From: Methanobrevibacter millerae
GTDB lineage: Archaea; Methanobacteriota; Methanobacteria; Methanobacteriales; Methanobacteriaceae
Direction: 5' to 3'
Assembly: GCF_900103415.1 (NCBI RefSeq)
Contig: NZ_FMXB01000002.1
Span: forward strand, 82,257 to 146,256
DNA length: 64,000 bases
Both the position numbers and the translations under genes were made by a program. Below, one piece after another: positions 16,175 to 25,614 of this stretch. The notes beneath the pieces were generated by a model. That model saw nothing but the letters and a program-made list of their open reading frames with translations. It made no database searches and had not been told where the DNA came from. Within the stretch, counting starts at the first letter, position 1; every line of letters starts with the position of its first letter.

Positions 16175-17612
16175 ACTCTTTCAAATCCATTTCATTTATT
16201 ATCCTTTTTCTTAAAATTTTATCTATTCCCGTTCCGTACTGGGCTGCCTTTTTTGGCCTGTAGGCGATTTCCGTGTCAAGCCCTTCATTGAATGCGAATT
16301 TCCTCAAGACGTTTTTACGCAAGACATCACCAGGACCTGAAATCTTGTTTTTAACCGGCAGGTTGATTGCATATTCAACCAGACTCTTGTCAAGGAAAGG
16401 AAGTCTCACTTCAACGCTGTTGAGCATTGCGCAGGCGTCGTCACGTTCCAGATTGACGTGATACATGTTGGAGATGTCCTGTCTCAGTTCCCACTGCAGG
16501 TCGCCCGTTTCATAGCTTTTAAGATACCTGTTGTATCCTCCAAAAAGCTCGTCTGCGCCCTGGCCTGAAATGGCTACCTTCAATCCGTCCTCGTGAATCA
16601 TTCTTGTTGCAAAATACGTTGTAAGTCCGACGCCGACCTTCATAAGGTTATCGTCTCCAATTGCATGAACTACACGGCCGATATGTTCCTTAATCAGGTC
16701 TTCGGTTAAAACTTGAACCTTCAAAGGCAAATCCATGTATTCTGCAGCATATCTTGCGCCTTCAAGGTCCTTTGAGCCTTCAACACCGACGGCGTACAAC
16801 GTTATATCCAGCTTTTTGTTGAGGGATATTTCCTGAAGAAGGGCTGCTAAAATCGAACTGTCAACACCCCCTGAAAATATTACGCCGAGCTCGTCTAATC
16901 CTTCAACCCTTTTGGAAACGCTTAACTTTAAAAGCTTGGCCAGCTTAGATGCGTCGACTTCCATAATCTTTTCATATATTGCCTGCACCGGAGCTACATC
17001 ATCCCAGTTAAAAAGTATGTGTTCGGGCTTTAACGTGAGGATTTCGGTAAATCCGACTTCATACAAACTGTCACGGGAGGAGGCGAAACCGCACAAATCA
17101 TCGCTTACTGCAAAAAACAGAGGCTTTACGCCAAGAGGGTCACGTGCAATAGCCAGATTCTCACCGTCCCAAACCGCAAAAGCGTAATCTCCGTCAATAA
17201 GACGCAATGCTGACTGAACAGCTTTAAGCAAGTCGCCTTTATTGTAAAAGTCAATCAGATGAAGAAGAGCCTCACTGTCGGATTTTATTTCAGCCCCGAC
17301 ACCTACCTTTGAGAGGAAGTTTCTTATTGTGCTGAAATTATAGAGCTCCCCATTGAAGACTAAAACCAGATTTTCGCTTTTTACCGGCTGAGAGACTGAA
17401 ATCCTGTCGTACATGTCATAAATAGAAAGCAGGTTATGGCCAAAACCGAAATCATATTCATTATCGTCACTGAAAGTATCCAAATCTATGTTTAAATTTA
17501 TTTCATTTAAATAAAGGCCTGATGAATCGGGTCCACGACTTTTAGACACCTTCAACATATTAATCAAATCATTTCCTTTAAAATTGCCTTGAAGACCAAC
17601 AATTGAACACAT
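16167..17612 (-). CDS. asnB: Asparagine synthetase (glutamine-hydrolysing)
   Basis: 481 residues. The start at 17612 is chosen so that the nucleophilic cysteine follows the initiator methionine (MCSIVGLQG); a longer frame would add a false membrane segment. The amidotransferase domain (1-190) has SRGPDSSG, FNGELYN and YAFAVWD. The synthetase domain has the pyrophosphatase loop FSGGVDSS (near 245), SGQGADELFGGY and the C-terminal LPFLDKSLVEYA. It makes asparagine from aspartate with glutamine nitrogen and ATP. No ribosome site is seen, so the message may be leaderless. Confidence 0.92.
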   Translation of the reverse strand: MCSIVGLQGNFKGNDLINMLKVSKSRGPDSSGLYLNEINLNIDLDTFSDDNEYDFGFGHNLLSIYDMYDRISVSQPVKSENLVLVFNGELYNFSTIRNFLSKVGVGAEIKSDSEALLHLIDFYNKGDLLKAVQSALRLIDGDYAFAVWDGENLAIARDPLGVKPLFFAVSDDLCGFASSRDSLYEVGFTEILTLKPEHILFNWDDVAPVQAIYEKIMEVDASKLAKLLKLSVSKRVEGLDELGVIFSGGVDSSILAALLQEISLNKKLDITLYAVGVEGSKDLEGARYAAEYMDLPLKVQVLTEDLIKEHIGRVVHAIGDDNLMKVGVGLTTYFATRMIHEDGLKVAISGQGADELFGGYNRYLKSYETGDLQWELRQDISNMYHVNLERDDACAMLNSVEVRLPFLDKSLVEYAINLPVKNKISGPGDVLRKNVLRKFAFNEGLDTEIAYRPKKAAQYGTGIDKILRKRIINEMDLKEFI

Positions 17613-17845
17613 AATAATAAATATAAAAATGATTAGTAAAAAAATATTCGTTTTTCTGAGTCGGGACAATTTTACTCACCCATTAAAATTTTACTCTGCT
17701 TTTGTTTTATTCTAAAAAGGAATTAAAATTGTCTGAATTAATAACAAAGAATTTATAAACCAGTAAAATCAATATTATAGTGTCTATCATTTTTTTATGA
17801 TAATCTGAAAGATTTGATAAAAAATAGGATAGGGGGTAAAAAGGA

Positions 17846-18790
17846 ATGAAAGAAGAAAATTATGAAGAAATAAAAGAATTGGTTGAAATAATGGTGGAAG
17901 AATCCATTCATAACCCCACCGATTACTGCAGCAATTTCATATATTCACAATACCCCGAATCAATTCATATATTATTTGAACATCCAGGAATATTTCTCGA
18001 CAAATACGGGAGAAAAGTCTACAGAGAAGACGGAACTGAATTGGAATTGGATGTAGCCGAATTAGTAGGTCCTGATGATTTCATTACTCAAAAATCAACA
18101 ATTAATGTTGAATATCAAACAACACCTCTCGAAAGAGGGAAAATAGATGCAATCTTTGATTATAAACTTTATCTAATCCACAAAACCAATTTGCCTTCCC
18201 TTTCAGTAGTCATATCAAATCTCGAAAGAGGAAAGAAGATGAAATGCTATGAATCCCGCAATAATATATTCAATGTTCTTCACATTGGCAAAGGCGAAGA
18301 AGAGGATGTTCGAAAAAAAATAAATATCTTGAAAAACAAAATTGAAAGTGAAGAAGAAATTTCCGAAATAGAAGGATTATATTTCTCATATATCGCTATT
18401 TTCGTAAAACCCCACATAAGAAAAAAAGTAATGGAAGAACTATCCCATATTTTCAAAGAAATTGAAATAAGGGATCATAATCTTCGGTTAAACACCCATC
18501 ACGTTCTTAAAGTTATGATTAAAGCAACTTTTAAGGATGATGAAGAAAAAACACGCGAGCTGTTGACTATGATAACACAAGGATTAAATAAAGAAGACTA
18601 TTCCAAATTAAGCATTTTCGAACGAATGGCAGAGGAAATAAGGGTGAAGGATGAGATTAATGACAATAATATAAATATCATATTCAATAAGAACAATGAA
18701 ATCTCAGACTTACATGAAGAACTCTCCAATTTGCGTAAAGAAAATGAAGAATTAAAGCTTCAATTAAAAAATCAAAACACCGGAGGATAA
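17846..18790 (+). CDS. Possible Rpn/PD-(D/E)XK-type nuclease with coiled-coil tail
   Basis: 314 residues. Residues about 60-200 recall the PDDEXK_2 nucleases (Rpn and related transposase-like proteins): an INVEYQTT strand that could carry the E-x-Q metal ligands, then ERGKIDAIFDYKLYLIH, and a predicted alpha/beta core. I do not see every catalytic residue with certainty. Residues 260-312 form a heptad coiled coil ending LKLQLKNQ. The ATG is preceded by AAAAAGG. The coiled-coil tail is duplicated as a separate gene downstream. Proteins of this kind are common, multicopy and of unknown role in Methanobrevibacter. A DNA-recombination nuclease is a guess. Confidence 0.55.
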   Translation: MKEENYEEIKELVEIMVEESIHNPTDYCSNFIYSQYPESIHILFEHPGIFLDKYGRKVYREDGTELELDVAELVGPDDFITQKSTINVEYQTTPLERGKIDAIFDYKLYLIHKTNLPSLSVVISNLERGKKMKCYESRNNIFNVLHIGKGEEEDVRKKINILKNKIESEEEISEIEGLYFSYIAIFVKPHIRKKVMEELSHIFKEIEIRDHNLRLNTHHVLKVMIKATFKDDEEKTRELLTMITQGLNKEDYSKLSIFERMAEEIRVKDEINDNNINIIFNKNNEISDLHEELSNLRKENEELKLQLKNQNTGG

Positions 18791-18988
18791 ATCTTATTTT
18801 ATCCTTATTTTAATTTTTTAAAAAAATTAACCCCCATATTAAACATTGAACCATTTAAACAATTATATCTCTCATTAAATAATATTAAATCAACAATATT
18901 GAAAATTAATTATTTTTGTTTTAAAACCCGATTAAATTCAAAATAAAATAAACCTAGAAACAATTAATGATATTTTTAAAGTGATAAA

Positions 18989-19390
18989 ATGACAAAAAAT
19001 ACAGAGAAAAAAGAGCAGAATGGATTAAATAATATTTTCAGAATAATGGAAGAAGAAATACGAATAAAAGATGAGATTATTGCCAATAGAGATAGAATTA
19101 TCTATATAAAAAATAAAGAACTCATAAAATTAAACAAAGAAGATTTAAAAAACTATAAAGAAAAAAAACTACAAGAGAAAATAATCTTTAAAGAAGATAA
19201 AAAAATAATAAAAGAAAATAAAAAAATCTCAAAAAATGATAAAGAAATAGCACAACTGGACAAAGAAATCACCCAACTAAATAAAGAAATAGCACAACTG
19301 GACATAGAAATTATCCAACTAAATAAAGAAATTATCCAGTTAGATAAAGAAATCAAAGAATTAAAATTCCAATTAAAAAATCACCAATAA
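18989..19390 (+). CDS. Coiled-coil protein derived from the tail of the upstream gene
   Basis: 133 residues, almost entirely charged heptads. Its start region, [15 protein letters not shown], and its end, LKFQLKNHQ, match the C-terminal part of the 17846-18790 protein (IFERMAEEIRVKDEI and LKLQLKNQ), so it is a duplicated tail without the nuclease-like core. Between these ends the coiled coil is lengthened by in-register KEIxQLx heptads encoded by 21-base tandem repeats. AGTGAT lies just ahead of the ATG. A protein that pairs with, and perhaps inhibits, the larger relative is a reasonable inference. It could also be a decaying fragment. Confidence 0.6.
   Translation: MTKNTEKKEQNGLNNIFRIMEEEIRIKDEIIANRDRIIYIKNKELIKLNKEDLKNYKEKKLQEKIIFKEDKKIIKENKKISKNDKEIAQLDKEITQLNKEIAQLDIEIIQLNKEIIQLDKEIKELKFQLKNHQ
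19241..19353 (+). repeat. 21-bp tandem repeats encoding coiled-coil heptads
   Basis: Five 21-base units (19241, 19262, 19283, 19304, 19325) and part of a sixth. Units 1 and 3 are identical and alternate with a variant, so the array looks like a 42-base duplication. Each unit adds one coiled-coil heptad, so copy-number change would alter rod length without shifting frame. Confidence 0.85.
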
Positions 19391-19419
19391 ATAAATATAA
19401 CAATGACTTAAAAAAATTA

Positions 19420-19437
19420 TTGTATACAAATATACAA
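19420..19437. promoter_or_regulatory. Inverted repeat in the metY promoter
   Basis: TTGTATA and TATACAA are perfect 7-base arms around CAAA, 12 bases upstream of the metY ATG. The position at or just before transcription start fits a repressor operator; the regulator is unknown. Confidence 0.5.
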
Positions 19438-19449
19438 CGGGTAATTAAT

Positions 19450-20730
19450 ATGAAAAGAGAATACAGACAAAGAACGTTGGAAGTTCATGCGGGCGAAATG
19501 CCGGATCCCGTAACGGGCGCAAGAGCAACTCCAATTTATCATACAAGTTCATACGCATTCGAAAGTGCCGATAAAGCCAAGAAACTATACGCTTTAGAAG
19601 AGGAAGGACATATCTACACAAGGATTTCCAATCCGACCTCTGAAGTTCTGGAAAAACGTGTGGCCGCCATCGAAAACGGCGTTGGAGCGCTGGCGCAGTC
19701 AACAGGAATGAGCGCAATACTGGTGGCTATACTCAATATTGCAGGTAACGGCGATGAGATTATATCATCAAACAATCTATACGGAGGAACCTACACATTA
19801 TTTAAAAATACGATGCCCAACTGGGGAATCAAGGTTAATTTCGTAGACACCCATGATTTGGACGCATACAGAAACGCAATCACAGAAAAAACAAAGGCGA
19901 TATACTGTGAATCAATCGGAAATCCTCAGCTTGACATTCCGGATTTTGAAGCGATAGCCGATATTGCACATGAAAACGGCATTCCCCTAATCGTTGACAA
20001 TACCTCAGCCATTACAATGGTAAAGCCATTGGATCATGGTGCAGACATTGTCGTTCACTCAGCAACCAAATTCCTCTCCGGAAACGGCACAAGCATGGGC
20101 GGAATCATCGTTGACGGAGGAAAATTCGACTGGACAAACGGCAAGTTCCCTATGTTTACCGAACCGGACGAATCATATCACGGACTTGTCTATTCAGAAG
20201 CCTTCGGCGAAAAGGCATACATCATGAAGGCAAGAGCCCATCTAATGAAGGATCTGGGAACGGTGATGAGTCCGATTAACGCATTTCTCATTATTCAAAG
20301 CTGCATGACGCTATCACTTAGGGTCAACCAGCACTGCGCAAACGCATTGAAAATAGCTGAATTCCTTAAAAATCATGAAGCGGTCTCATGGGTGAATTAT
20401 CCCGGACTTGAAGATAATGAAAACCATGAAATGGCTGAAAAGTATCTGAACGGCAATTACGGCTGCATCGTGAGTTTCGGCATTAAGGGCGGAATCGAGG
20501 AAGGAAAAAAATTCATTGAAAGCGTTGAGCTTTTAAGCCACGTCGCAAATATCGCAGACGCCAAGACCCTTGTCATTCACCCTGCAAGCACAACACATTC
20601 CAACATGACCGAAGAAGAACAGCTGTCAAGCGGAATAACGCCGGATTTCATAAGAATGTCTGTTGGAATTGAAGACGTTAATGATTTAATAGAAGACATT
20701 GACCAGGCACTAAAAAAAGCTATTGATTAG
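19450..20730 (+). CDS. metY: O-acetylhomoserine sulfhydrylase
   Basis: 426 residues of the Cys/Met-metabolism PLP family. It forms homocysteine from O-acetylhomoserine and sulfide. The N-terminus has the typical [11 protein letters not shown] and [18 protein letters not shown]-like TRISNPT, and the PLP lysine in [11 protein letters not shown] (near residue 210). The length matches MetY (about 430) rather than MetB (about 380). The ATG at 19450 follows a GGGT box. It converges with metX, which makes its substrate, across a shared stem-loop. Confidence 0.92.
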   Translation: MKREYRQRTLEVHAGEMPDPVTGARATPIYHTSSYAFESADKAKKLYALEEEGHIYTRISNPTSEVLEKRVAAIENGVGALAQSTGMSAILVAILNIAGNGDEIISSNNLYGGTYTLFKNTMPNWGIKVNFVDTHDLDAYRNAITEKTKAIYCESIGNPQLDIPDFEAIADIAHENGIPLIVDNTSAITMVKPLDHGADIVVHSATKFLSGNGTSMGGIIVDGGKFDWTNGKFPMFTEPDESYHGLVYSEAFGEKAYIMKARAHLMKDLGTVMSPINAFLIIQSCMTLSLRVNQHCANALKIAEFLKNHEAVSWVNYPGLEDNENHEMAEKYLNGNYGCIVSFGIKGGIEEGKKFIESVELLSHVANIADAKTLVIHPASTTHSNMTEEEQLSSGITPDFIRMSVGIEDVNDLIEDIDQALKKAID

Positions 20731-20746
20731 AGGTTTTTTAACCTCT
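20729..20746. terminator. Bidirectional stem-loop between metY and metX
   Basis: AGAGGTT and AACCTCT pair perfectly around TTTT. It contains or touches both convergent stop codons and can serve both genes. Confidence 0.6.
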
Positions 20747-22220
20747 ATTTAATATCATAATATGGATTGTTAACCTGATCTGAAGTAATCATTCCCCTTA
20801 CAACGAAATCATCATCAACTACAGGCAAACAGGAAATGTCATGTTTCCTCATCAATACGGAAACGTCCTCAATAGAATCGGAAGCGTGACAGTACTTGAC
20901 CGTTGTAGTCATTATGTCGCTCAGCTTTTCACTGTTGATTGCGATTGATTTTGATACGTCCCAGCTGGTAACAATACCTATCAGTTTGTTGTCATCGGTA
21001 ACAATAGGAATATGGGTCACATTTTTATCAAGCATCAGAATGGCTGCTTTTTTAATGCTGTCCTCTTCCCTGATTGTTGGGACATCTTCAGTCATTAAAT
21101 CCTCAACGATGGTATCGGACAGGAATTTTGACAACAGGTAATGCAGCTGACCTTTTTCAAGCAGAAACGCGTCATGTCCATAGCTGGATTTTATTTCGGA
21201 AAATGAAACTTCAACGTCATTTGCGTTAAGGGCTGCAACGATTTCAGTACTCTGTTCGGTCGGATAGAGCCAGTCTGAGTCAACGGAAATAACCTCTATT
21301 TTGGCTTTGACATCCTTGAATCCTTCAACGACCGAATTGTTGACGGCAACGTCAAACAGGTCAACCGCTTTTGTAATGTAGAGATAGCTGTTTGCGTCAA
21401 ATCGCTTTACAAAGCTTTCCCCCTGATGGTGGAGGTAACTTTCAACCTGGAAATCCAGTGAAAAGTCATAGCTGATTTCATCCTTGTCCTGAAGGTCACG
21501 GCCGAATTTGAGATACATTGATTCGTCGCTCAGATAAGTGATGTGGGCAATCATGCGCGCCAGGGACAATCCGTTTCTGGGAATCTTTCCCGTGCCGTAA
21601 TAGTTTCCGCCGTTCCAGCAAGGATCTGAAAATATGGCCTGACGGCCGACCTCATTGAACGCAATCTGCTGAGGGGATGATCTTGCGGTCGTGGCTATCG
21701 GAATTGCCTTTTTCATCATGTCTGGATAGCTGATGGCCCATTGTATTACCTGCATTCCTCCCATTGAGCCTCCGATAACCGCATATAACTGCCTGATGCC
21801 AAATGAGTCGACAAGCACCTTTTGAACGTCAACCATGTCTTTAATAGTGATTACAGGAAAATCAATGCCGTATTCATGGCCTGTTTTTGGATTGATTGAA
21901 CTCGGGCCGGTAGTTCCCTTACATCCTCCAAGAACGTTGGAACAGATTAAAAAGTACTTTTCGCTGTCCAGTATCTTTCCGGGACCTATGACTATTTCCC
22001 ACCAGCCGGGCTTGTCTGCTCCTTTATGCCAGCCTGCAGCGTGGGAGTCTCCGGTCAATGCATGACATATCAGTATTGCATTGCTCTTATCGCTGTTGAG
22101 CTCACCATATGTCTCATATGCTACGGTGATGTTTTCCAACGTTTTGCCGCTTTCCAATATAAAAGGTTCATCAATATCAAAATATTGCGTTTCAACAATA
22201 CCGACAGAATCCTTATCCAT
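20745..22220 (-). CDS. metX: Homoserine O-acetyltransferase with C-terminal CBS pair
   Basis: 491 residues. The alpha/beta-hydrolase part (1-370) has [11 protein letters not shown] near 55, the nucleophile elbow GGSMGG near 150, and Asp and His in SDWLYP and GHDAFL near 305-340. It transfers acetyl from acetyl-CoA to homoserine. Residues 375-490 are two CBS motifs ([24 protein letters not shown]), probably a ligand-sensing module binding an adenosyl compound such as SAM. The ATG at 22220 follows AGGTGATT inside the end of rnc, so the two genes are linked. The product feeds metY on the opposite strand. Confidence 0.92.
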   Translation of the reverse strand: MDKDSVGIVETQYFDIDEPFILESGKTLENITVAYETYGELNSDKSNAILICHALTGDSHAAGWHKGADKPGWWEIVIGPGKILDSEKYFLICSNVLGGCKGTTGPSSINPKTGHEYGIDFPVITIKDMVDVQKVLVDSFGIRQLYAVIGGSMGGMQVIQWAISYPDMMKKAIPIATTARSSPQQIAFNEVGRQAIFSDPCWNGGNYYGTGKIPRNGLSLARMIAHITYLSDESMYLKFGRDLQDKDEISYDFSLDFQVESYLHHQGESFVKRFDANSYLYITKAVDLFDVAVNNSVVEGFKDVKAKIEVISVDSDWLYPTEQSTEIVAALNANDVEVSFSEIKSSYGHDAFLLEKGQLHYLLSKFLSDTIVEDLMTEDVPTIREEDSIKKAAILMLDKNVTHIPIVTDDNKLIGIVTSWDVSKSIAINSEKLSDIMTTTVKYCHASDSIEDVSVLMRKHDISCLPVVDDDFVVRGMITSDQVNNPYYDIK

Positions 22221-22225
22221 TAAAA

Positions 22226-22894
22226 TCACCTAATCAAATGTAAATTTTTCATAGCTATTTTTGCAGCCGCCTGCTCGGCCTCTTTCTTGTTCTTTCCTAT
22301 TCCTTCACCCATCTTGATGTCGTCAAGATATATTGCCATTACAAATGTCTTGTCATGAGGAACTCCATGCTCTTCAAGGAGTTCATAGTGGATTTTGGTT
22401 TCCTGAGCGTCACAGAACTCTTTTATTGATGATTTATAGTCATAGAAGAATATCTTTTCTTCATCGATATATCTGAATATTATTTTAGCGACAAACCTTT
22501 TTGTAAATGCTAAACCCTGATCCAGGAACAGCGCTCCCAGAAATGACTCGAAGAGATCTGATGTTATTGAAACCACTTCATTGTCCGTTAATTTCATTTC
22601 ATCCACAGATACTTTCAAATAATCCTTTAAACCTAGTTCATGAGAGTATTGAATCAAAGCTGATTGGCATACGAAGTTTGCCCTGAGTTTCGTCAGCTTG
22701 CCTTCACCGTATTTCGGGTACTTCTTGTAGAGATACTCGGAAACAAGCATGTTAAGGATTGAATCCCCTAAAAACTCCAAACGTTCGTAATCGTACTTGA
22801 GTCCATGCACTGTCGCATAGGAACCGTGAGTAAACGCCATTTTGTAATAATCTTTATTATTCGGTTCAATAGAAAATTTTTCAAATAAATTCAT
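22226..22894 (-). CDS. rnc: Ribonuclease III
   Basis: 222 residues. The catalytic domain has the signature [11 protein letters not shown] (near 38-48) and the second acidic cluster [13 protein letters not shown] (near 112-124). The double-stranded RNA-binding domain (about 150-220) ends [12 protein letters not shown]. It cuts double-stranded RNA, for example in rRNA processing or antisense pairs. RNase III is rare in Archaea, and most use other enzymes, so its presence is notable and probably reflects old transfer from bacteria. It stops five bases before the metX start and is divergent from an unknown gene at 23059. Confidence 0.92.
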   Translation of the reverse strand: MNLFEKFSIEPNNKDYYKMAFTHGSYATVHGLKYDYERLEFLGDSILNMLVSEYLYKKYPKYGEGKLTKLRANFVCQSALIQYSHELGLKDYLKVSVDEMKLTDNEVVSITSDLFESFLGALFLDQGLAFTKRFVAKIIFRYIDEEKIFFYDYKSSIKEFCDAQETKIHYELLEEHGVPHDKTFVMAIYLDDIKMGEGIGKNKKEAEQAAAKIAMKNLHLIR

Positions 22895-22966
22895 GTTAAA
22901 GCCTTAATTATCATTTAAATATTATATAATAATTATGACTTTTAATTTATATAAACTTCATCATAT

Positions 22967-22980
22967 ATAACAATTGTGAT
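22967..22980. promoter_or_regulatory. ATAACAAT-type near-palindrome between rnc and the 23059 gene
   Basis: ATAACAATTGTGAT differs at one base from the palindrome at 5740-5753. It lies in the divergent promoter region of rnc and the small gene at 23059. Confidence 0.35.
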
Positions 22981-22988
22981 AATATTAC

Positions 22989-23022
22989 TTATCAGACGCT
23001 CTTACTCTTTGCTTATATATAA
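22989..23022 (+). promoter_or_regulatory. Promoter with TTATCAGACGCTCT box
   Basis: The box at 22989-23002 is followed by TATA TTATATATAA at 23013-23022. The same box with one change (TTATCACACGCTCT, 25012-25025) stands at almost the same distance from the TATA of the gene at 25073, so the two genes may share an activator or repressor. Confidence 0.45.
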
Positions 23023-23058
23023 GGAAAATTAAAAAAGCAACTAAAGGATTTGGTAATT

Positions 23059-23406
23059 ATGATATTAAACTGGAAAGAAGAAATAACAAACATCGACCCA
23101 GACATAAAATTCAGAGCCCAGGGCGGCTGGCTGAAAACAGTAGAAGAGCTTGATAAAAGTGTAACCAATGGATTTTCCCTTGTTGGAGACTTCATAAAAG
23201 CCGGAGACTTTGAAGGAGAATACAGCGAAGGAATATATCTTGACTGCAACAAGGAAGGCACCGCCAAAAAGCCGCAGACAGACTACAGACTATTCAGATT
23301 CAGAGACGGTAAGGTAAGGCTGCTTGACTTGGTAATCGACGCTCAAAACGGCTGGGCACAGGTATTCTGGGACGCCGTTGAAGATGAAATTGAAAAGGAG
23401 TATTAA
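23059..23406 (+). CDS. Small conserved-looking cytoplasmic protein of unknown function
   Basis: 115 residues, acidic, no membrane segment. The start at 23059 follows AAAGGA. Recognisable features are an FRAQGGWLKTVEELD stretch near residue 14 and a tryptophan-rich end, NGWAQVFWDAVEDEIEK. The layout suggests one compact mixed alpha/beta domain. I do not recognise the family. It converges with 23403-23777 with a 4-base overlap, and its promoter shares a box with that of the Panacea-domain gene at 25073. Confidence 0.7.
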   Translation: MILNWKEEITNIDPDIKFRAQGGWLKTVEELDKSVTNGFSLVGDFIKAGDFEGEYSEGIYLDCNKEGTAKKPQTDYRLFRFRDGKVRLLDLVIDAQNGWAQVFWDAVEDEIEKEY

Positions 23407-23777
23407 TCGGAAGTCTTTCGAGGTTTGCACTTAGATACCCTTTTAAATTCCCTTTTAATCTGACAGCGGGCTTCCTCAAGCAGCAATAGCTTGTGGTCCA
23501 AATTTTGGGAGAAGTTCTTTTCCTTTCCGTCAATAAGTCCCCTGAATTTAACCTCAAAGTTACCCGTATCACAGATATTAACCATTAACCTTTCAGAAGC
23601 ATTAAATCCATCAAAAAACCTTTCGATATCTTCGGTTTCAAAAATAGGAGCCTTGATATTGAAAACCATCAGTTTCTTTTCGTTTTCACGTATTCTGACG
23701 TAATCTTCATGGATTTCAATGGATTCCCCACCATCTTTTTTTGATATCTTGATATAGTGCTCATCGCCGAACTGCAT
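23403..23777 (-). CDS. Unknown protein, tandem paralogue A
   Basis: 124 residues, preceded by AAGGGGGA. It aligns along most of its length with the next gene upstream on the same strand (23793-24203): KKDGG versus TKDGG, DYVRI versus DFVGI, ERFFDGF versus DEFFSDV, and a T-G-F-xx-x-RG segment. So the two arose by duplication. No catalytic motif is evident. The C-terminus is strongly basic (KREFKRVSKCKPRK). The function is unknown, and I infer that the pair act together as a heteromer. Confidence 0.7.
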   Translation of the reverse strand: MQFGDEHYIKISKKDGGESIEIHEDYVRIRENEKKLMVFNIKAPIFETEDIERFFDGFNASERLMVNICDTGNFEVKFRGLIDGKEKNFSQNLDHKLLLLEEARCQIKREFKRVSKCKPRKTSD

Positions 23778-23792
23778 AGTGAAATCCCCCTT

Positions 23793-24203
23793 TTAGTATA
23801 TGTGATGAAGGCTGCAGCATGCGCAGGTCGGATCGAAGTAATTGTCCTTCGGAATGCTCTGTGCAGGCTCAATCAACAGAGTAACTTCAAAAATCGCATC
23901 GGACTCTGTGCTGGGCTTTCTTGTGATGTTGGACATCCCCCTGTAGTTGACCGGAATGAAACCAGTCTGGGAAATGTCATAATACAATAATTCACCGGTT
24001 TTGACATCGGAGAAGAATTCGTCCAGCTGCTTTACCTGTGCTGGAGACATTGCGAAATTAACGCCCATCATCTTGTCCTGTCTTTGCTTGATGCCTACAA
24101 AATCAATATTGACGGCCAGATTGTCCCCGCCGTCTTTTGTAAAGACAATGCATTCTTCCAAATTAATGTTTTCCTTTAAAGCTAAATCGTTTAATTCTGA
24201 CAT
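23793..24203 (-). CDS. Unknown protein, tandem paralogue B
   Basis: 136 residues from the ATG at 24203, which has GAGGGTGT upstream. It is the diverged duplicate of the adjacent 124-residue protein, with a different, cysteine-containing tail (CACCSLHH) that could bind metal. The two genes are 15 bases apart and probably form one transcript. I do not recognise the family. Confidence 0.7.
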   Translation of the reverse strand: MSELNDLALKENINLEECIVFTKDGGDNLAVNIDFVGIKQRQDKMMGVNFAMSPAQVKQLDEFFSDVKTGELLYYDISQTGFIPVNYRGMSNITRKPSTESDAIFEVTLLIEPAQSIPKDNYFDPTCACCSLHHIY

Positions 24204-24339
24204 TAAAAACACCCTCAAAGCTAATTTTGAAAAAATAAGTATATAAACGTTAAGTATTGATGGAAATCTTTTGTGATAATTAAAAAAAGTGGGTTTGAAT
24301 GAAGATTAATTTAATAATCTCCAATAACTTTATACCAAC

Positions 24340-24528
24340 TTAAACCAATCTTTGTCTGGTAGTTGGTTTTTTATTTTGCCAGCTGTATCTTCTTAATTTG
24401 CTGGATCTACCGAATCCACAAGAAGCACAGACTTTCTTACGTACGTGGTAAGTATTTCTACCACATCTTCTGCATCTAATATGGGTCTTTTTATTCTTCT
24501 TACCCATTGATGGAGTTCCCTTGGACAT
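24340..24528 (-). CDS. rpl37e: Ribosomal protein L37e
   Basis: 62 residues, very basic, with the zinc ribbon CRRCG and CASCG typical of archaeal and eukaryotic L37e, a large-subunit protein. The start follows AGGAGGTG. The LSm gene lies 61 bases upstream on the same strand, the arrangement usual in many Euryarchaeota. Confidence 0.95.
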   Translation of the reverse strand: MSKGTPSMGKKNKKTHIRCRRCGRNTYHVRKKVCASCGFGRSSKLRRYSWQNKKPTTRQRLV

Positions 24529-24589
24529 TGATACACCTCCTAATCATTTTAAAATATTGCAGTTATCTTAAACAATTATTGAATAATAT

Positions 24590-24829
<240 letters not shown>

Positions 24830-25011
24830 TTATATTACCATTAATTGTATTTTTTATAAATTTTTTAAAAAAGTAATCGTTTTTTGAACAATTACATGTA
24901 TTAGAAATAATATAATCAAGTTTAGATAAGACAAAACCTAATTAAAACTAATAATAAATTATATAATCAAACTAATATATAAAGGTTGTTATTTTCAAAG
25001 GAAAAAAATAG

Positions 25012-25046
25012 TTATCACACGCTCTCTTACAATTTCCTTATATATT
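25012..25046 (+). promoter_or_regulatory. Promoter with TTATCACACGCTCT box before the Panacea-domain gene
   Basis: The box (25012-25025) is followed by TATA TTATATATT at 25038-25046. Transcription would begin about six bases before the ATG at 25073, giving an almost leaderless message. See the matching box at 22989. Confidence 0.45.
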
Positions 25047-25072
25047 ATTCGGATTAATAGATTAAAAATGCT

Positions 25073-25576
25073 ATGCGTTTCAACGAATCCGAATACAAAA
25101 AACTCCTGATTTACATACTGGCGAACTGCTACGACAAGCCCCATGTAGGAAAAACCGTGATAATAACATCCCTATATTTCATAGATTTCAATTATTATGA
25201 GATATACGGCCATTCCCTCACTCATGAATCCTACATCAAGTCAAAAAAAGGTATTCAGTCCAAGCACTTCTCCAAGATTACCGAAGAGCTGATAGAAAAA
25301 AGGAAAATACACTTCAAAAAGCAGGCATACTACAACACCACGCTGCACAAATACTATCTGACCCAGCTTCCCGACGTCAAGTTCCCAAAAAAGAAGGAGG
25401 AGCTGATTGATTTAAGCATCAGACACATAATCACAAAAAACGCAACAACACTACTGAAATACGTAAGCAAGGATCCTCCATTTAAAATAGCTGATTTCAA
25501 CGACGAAATAGATTACAATTATGTATATTTCAGGAATTCGAGATATTCGATTAGAAAAAAACTTATTAATTTATAA
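25073..25576 (+). CDS. Panacea/SocA-like antitoxin-domain protein
   Basis: 167 residues. KTVIITSLYFIDFNYYEIYGHSLTHESYIK (seen as consecutive short motifs near residues 25-55) matches the DUF4065/Panacea domain, which in bacteria neutralises many different toxins and in Caulobacter is SocA. No toxin gene is adjacent: the neighbours are LSm and a PUA protein. So it may be an orphan, may have a partner elsewhere, or may be used for another protein-binding role. No ribosome site, consistent with a leaderless message. Confidence 0.7.
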   Translation: MRFNESEYKKLLIYILANCYDKPHVGKTVIITSLYFIDFNYYEIYGHSLTHESYIKSKKGIQSKHFSKITEELIEKRKIHFKKQAYYNTTLHKYYLTQLPDVKFPKKKEELIDLSIRHIITKNATTLLKYVSKDPPFKIADFNDEIDYNYVYFRNSRYSIRKKLINL

Positions 25577-25614
25577 ATCCATAGTATTAATTAATAAAAC
25601 TAACAGGGAAAATC

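Noticed and set aside
17613-17669. Hydrophobic N-terminal extension of asparagine synthetase
   Set aside because: The catalytic cysteine must follow the initiator methionine, which fixes the start at 17612.
19153-19356. Open frame on the minus strand rich in Ser, Ile and Phe
   Set aside because: It is the antisense reading of the tandem heptad repeats, whose composition avoids stops on both strands. No start signals.
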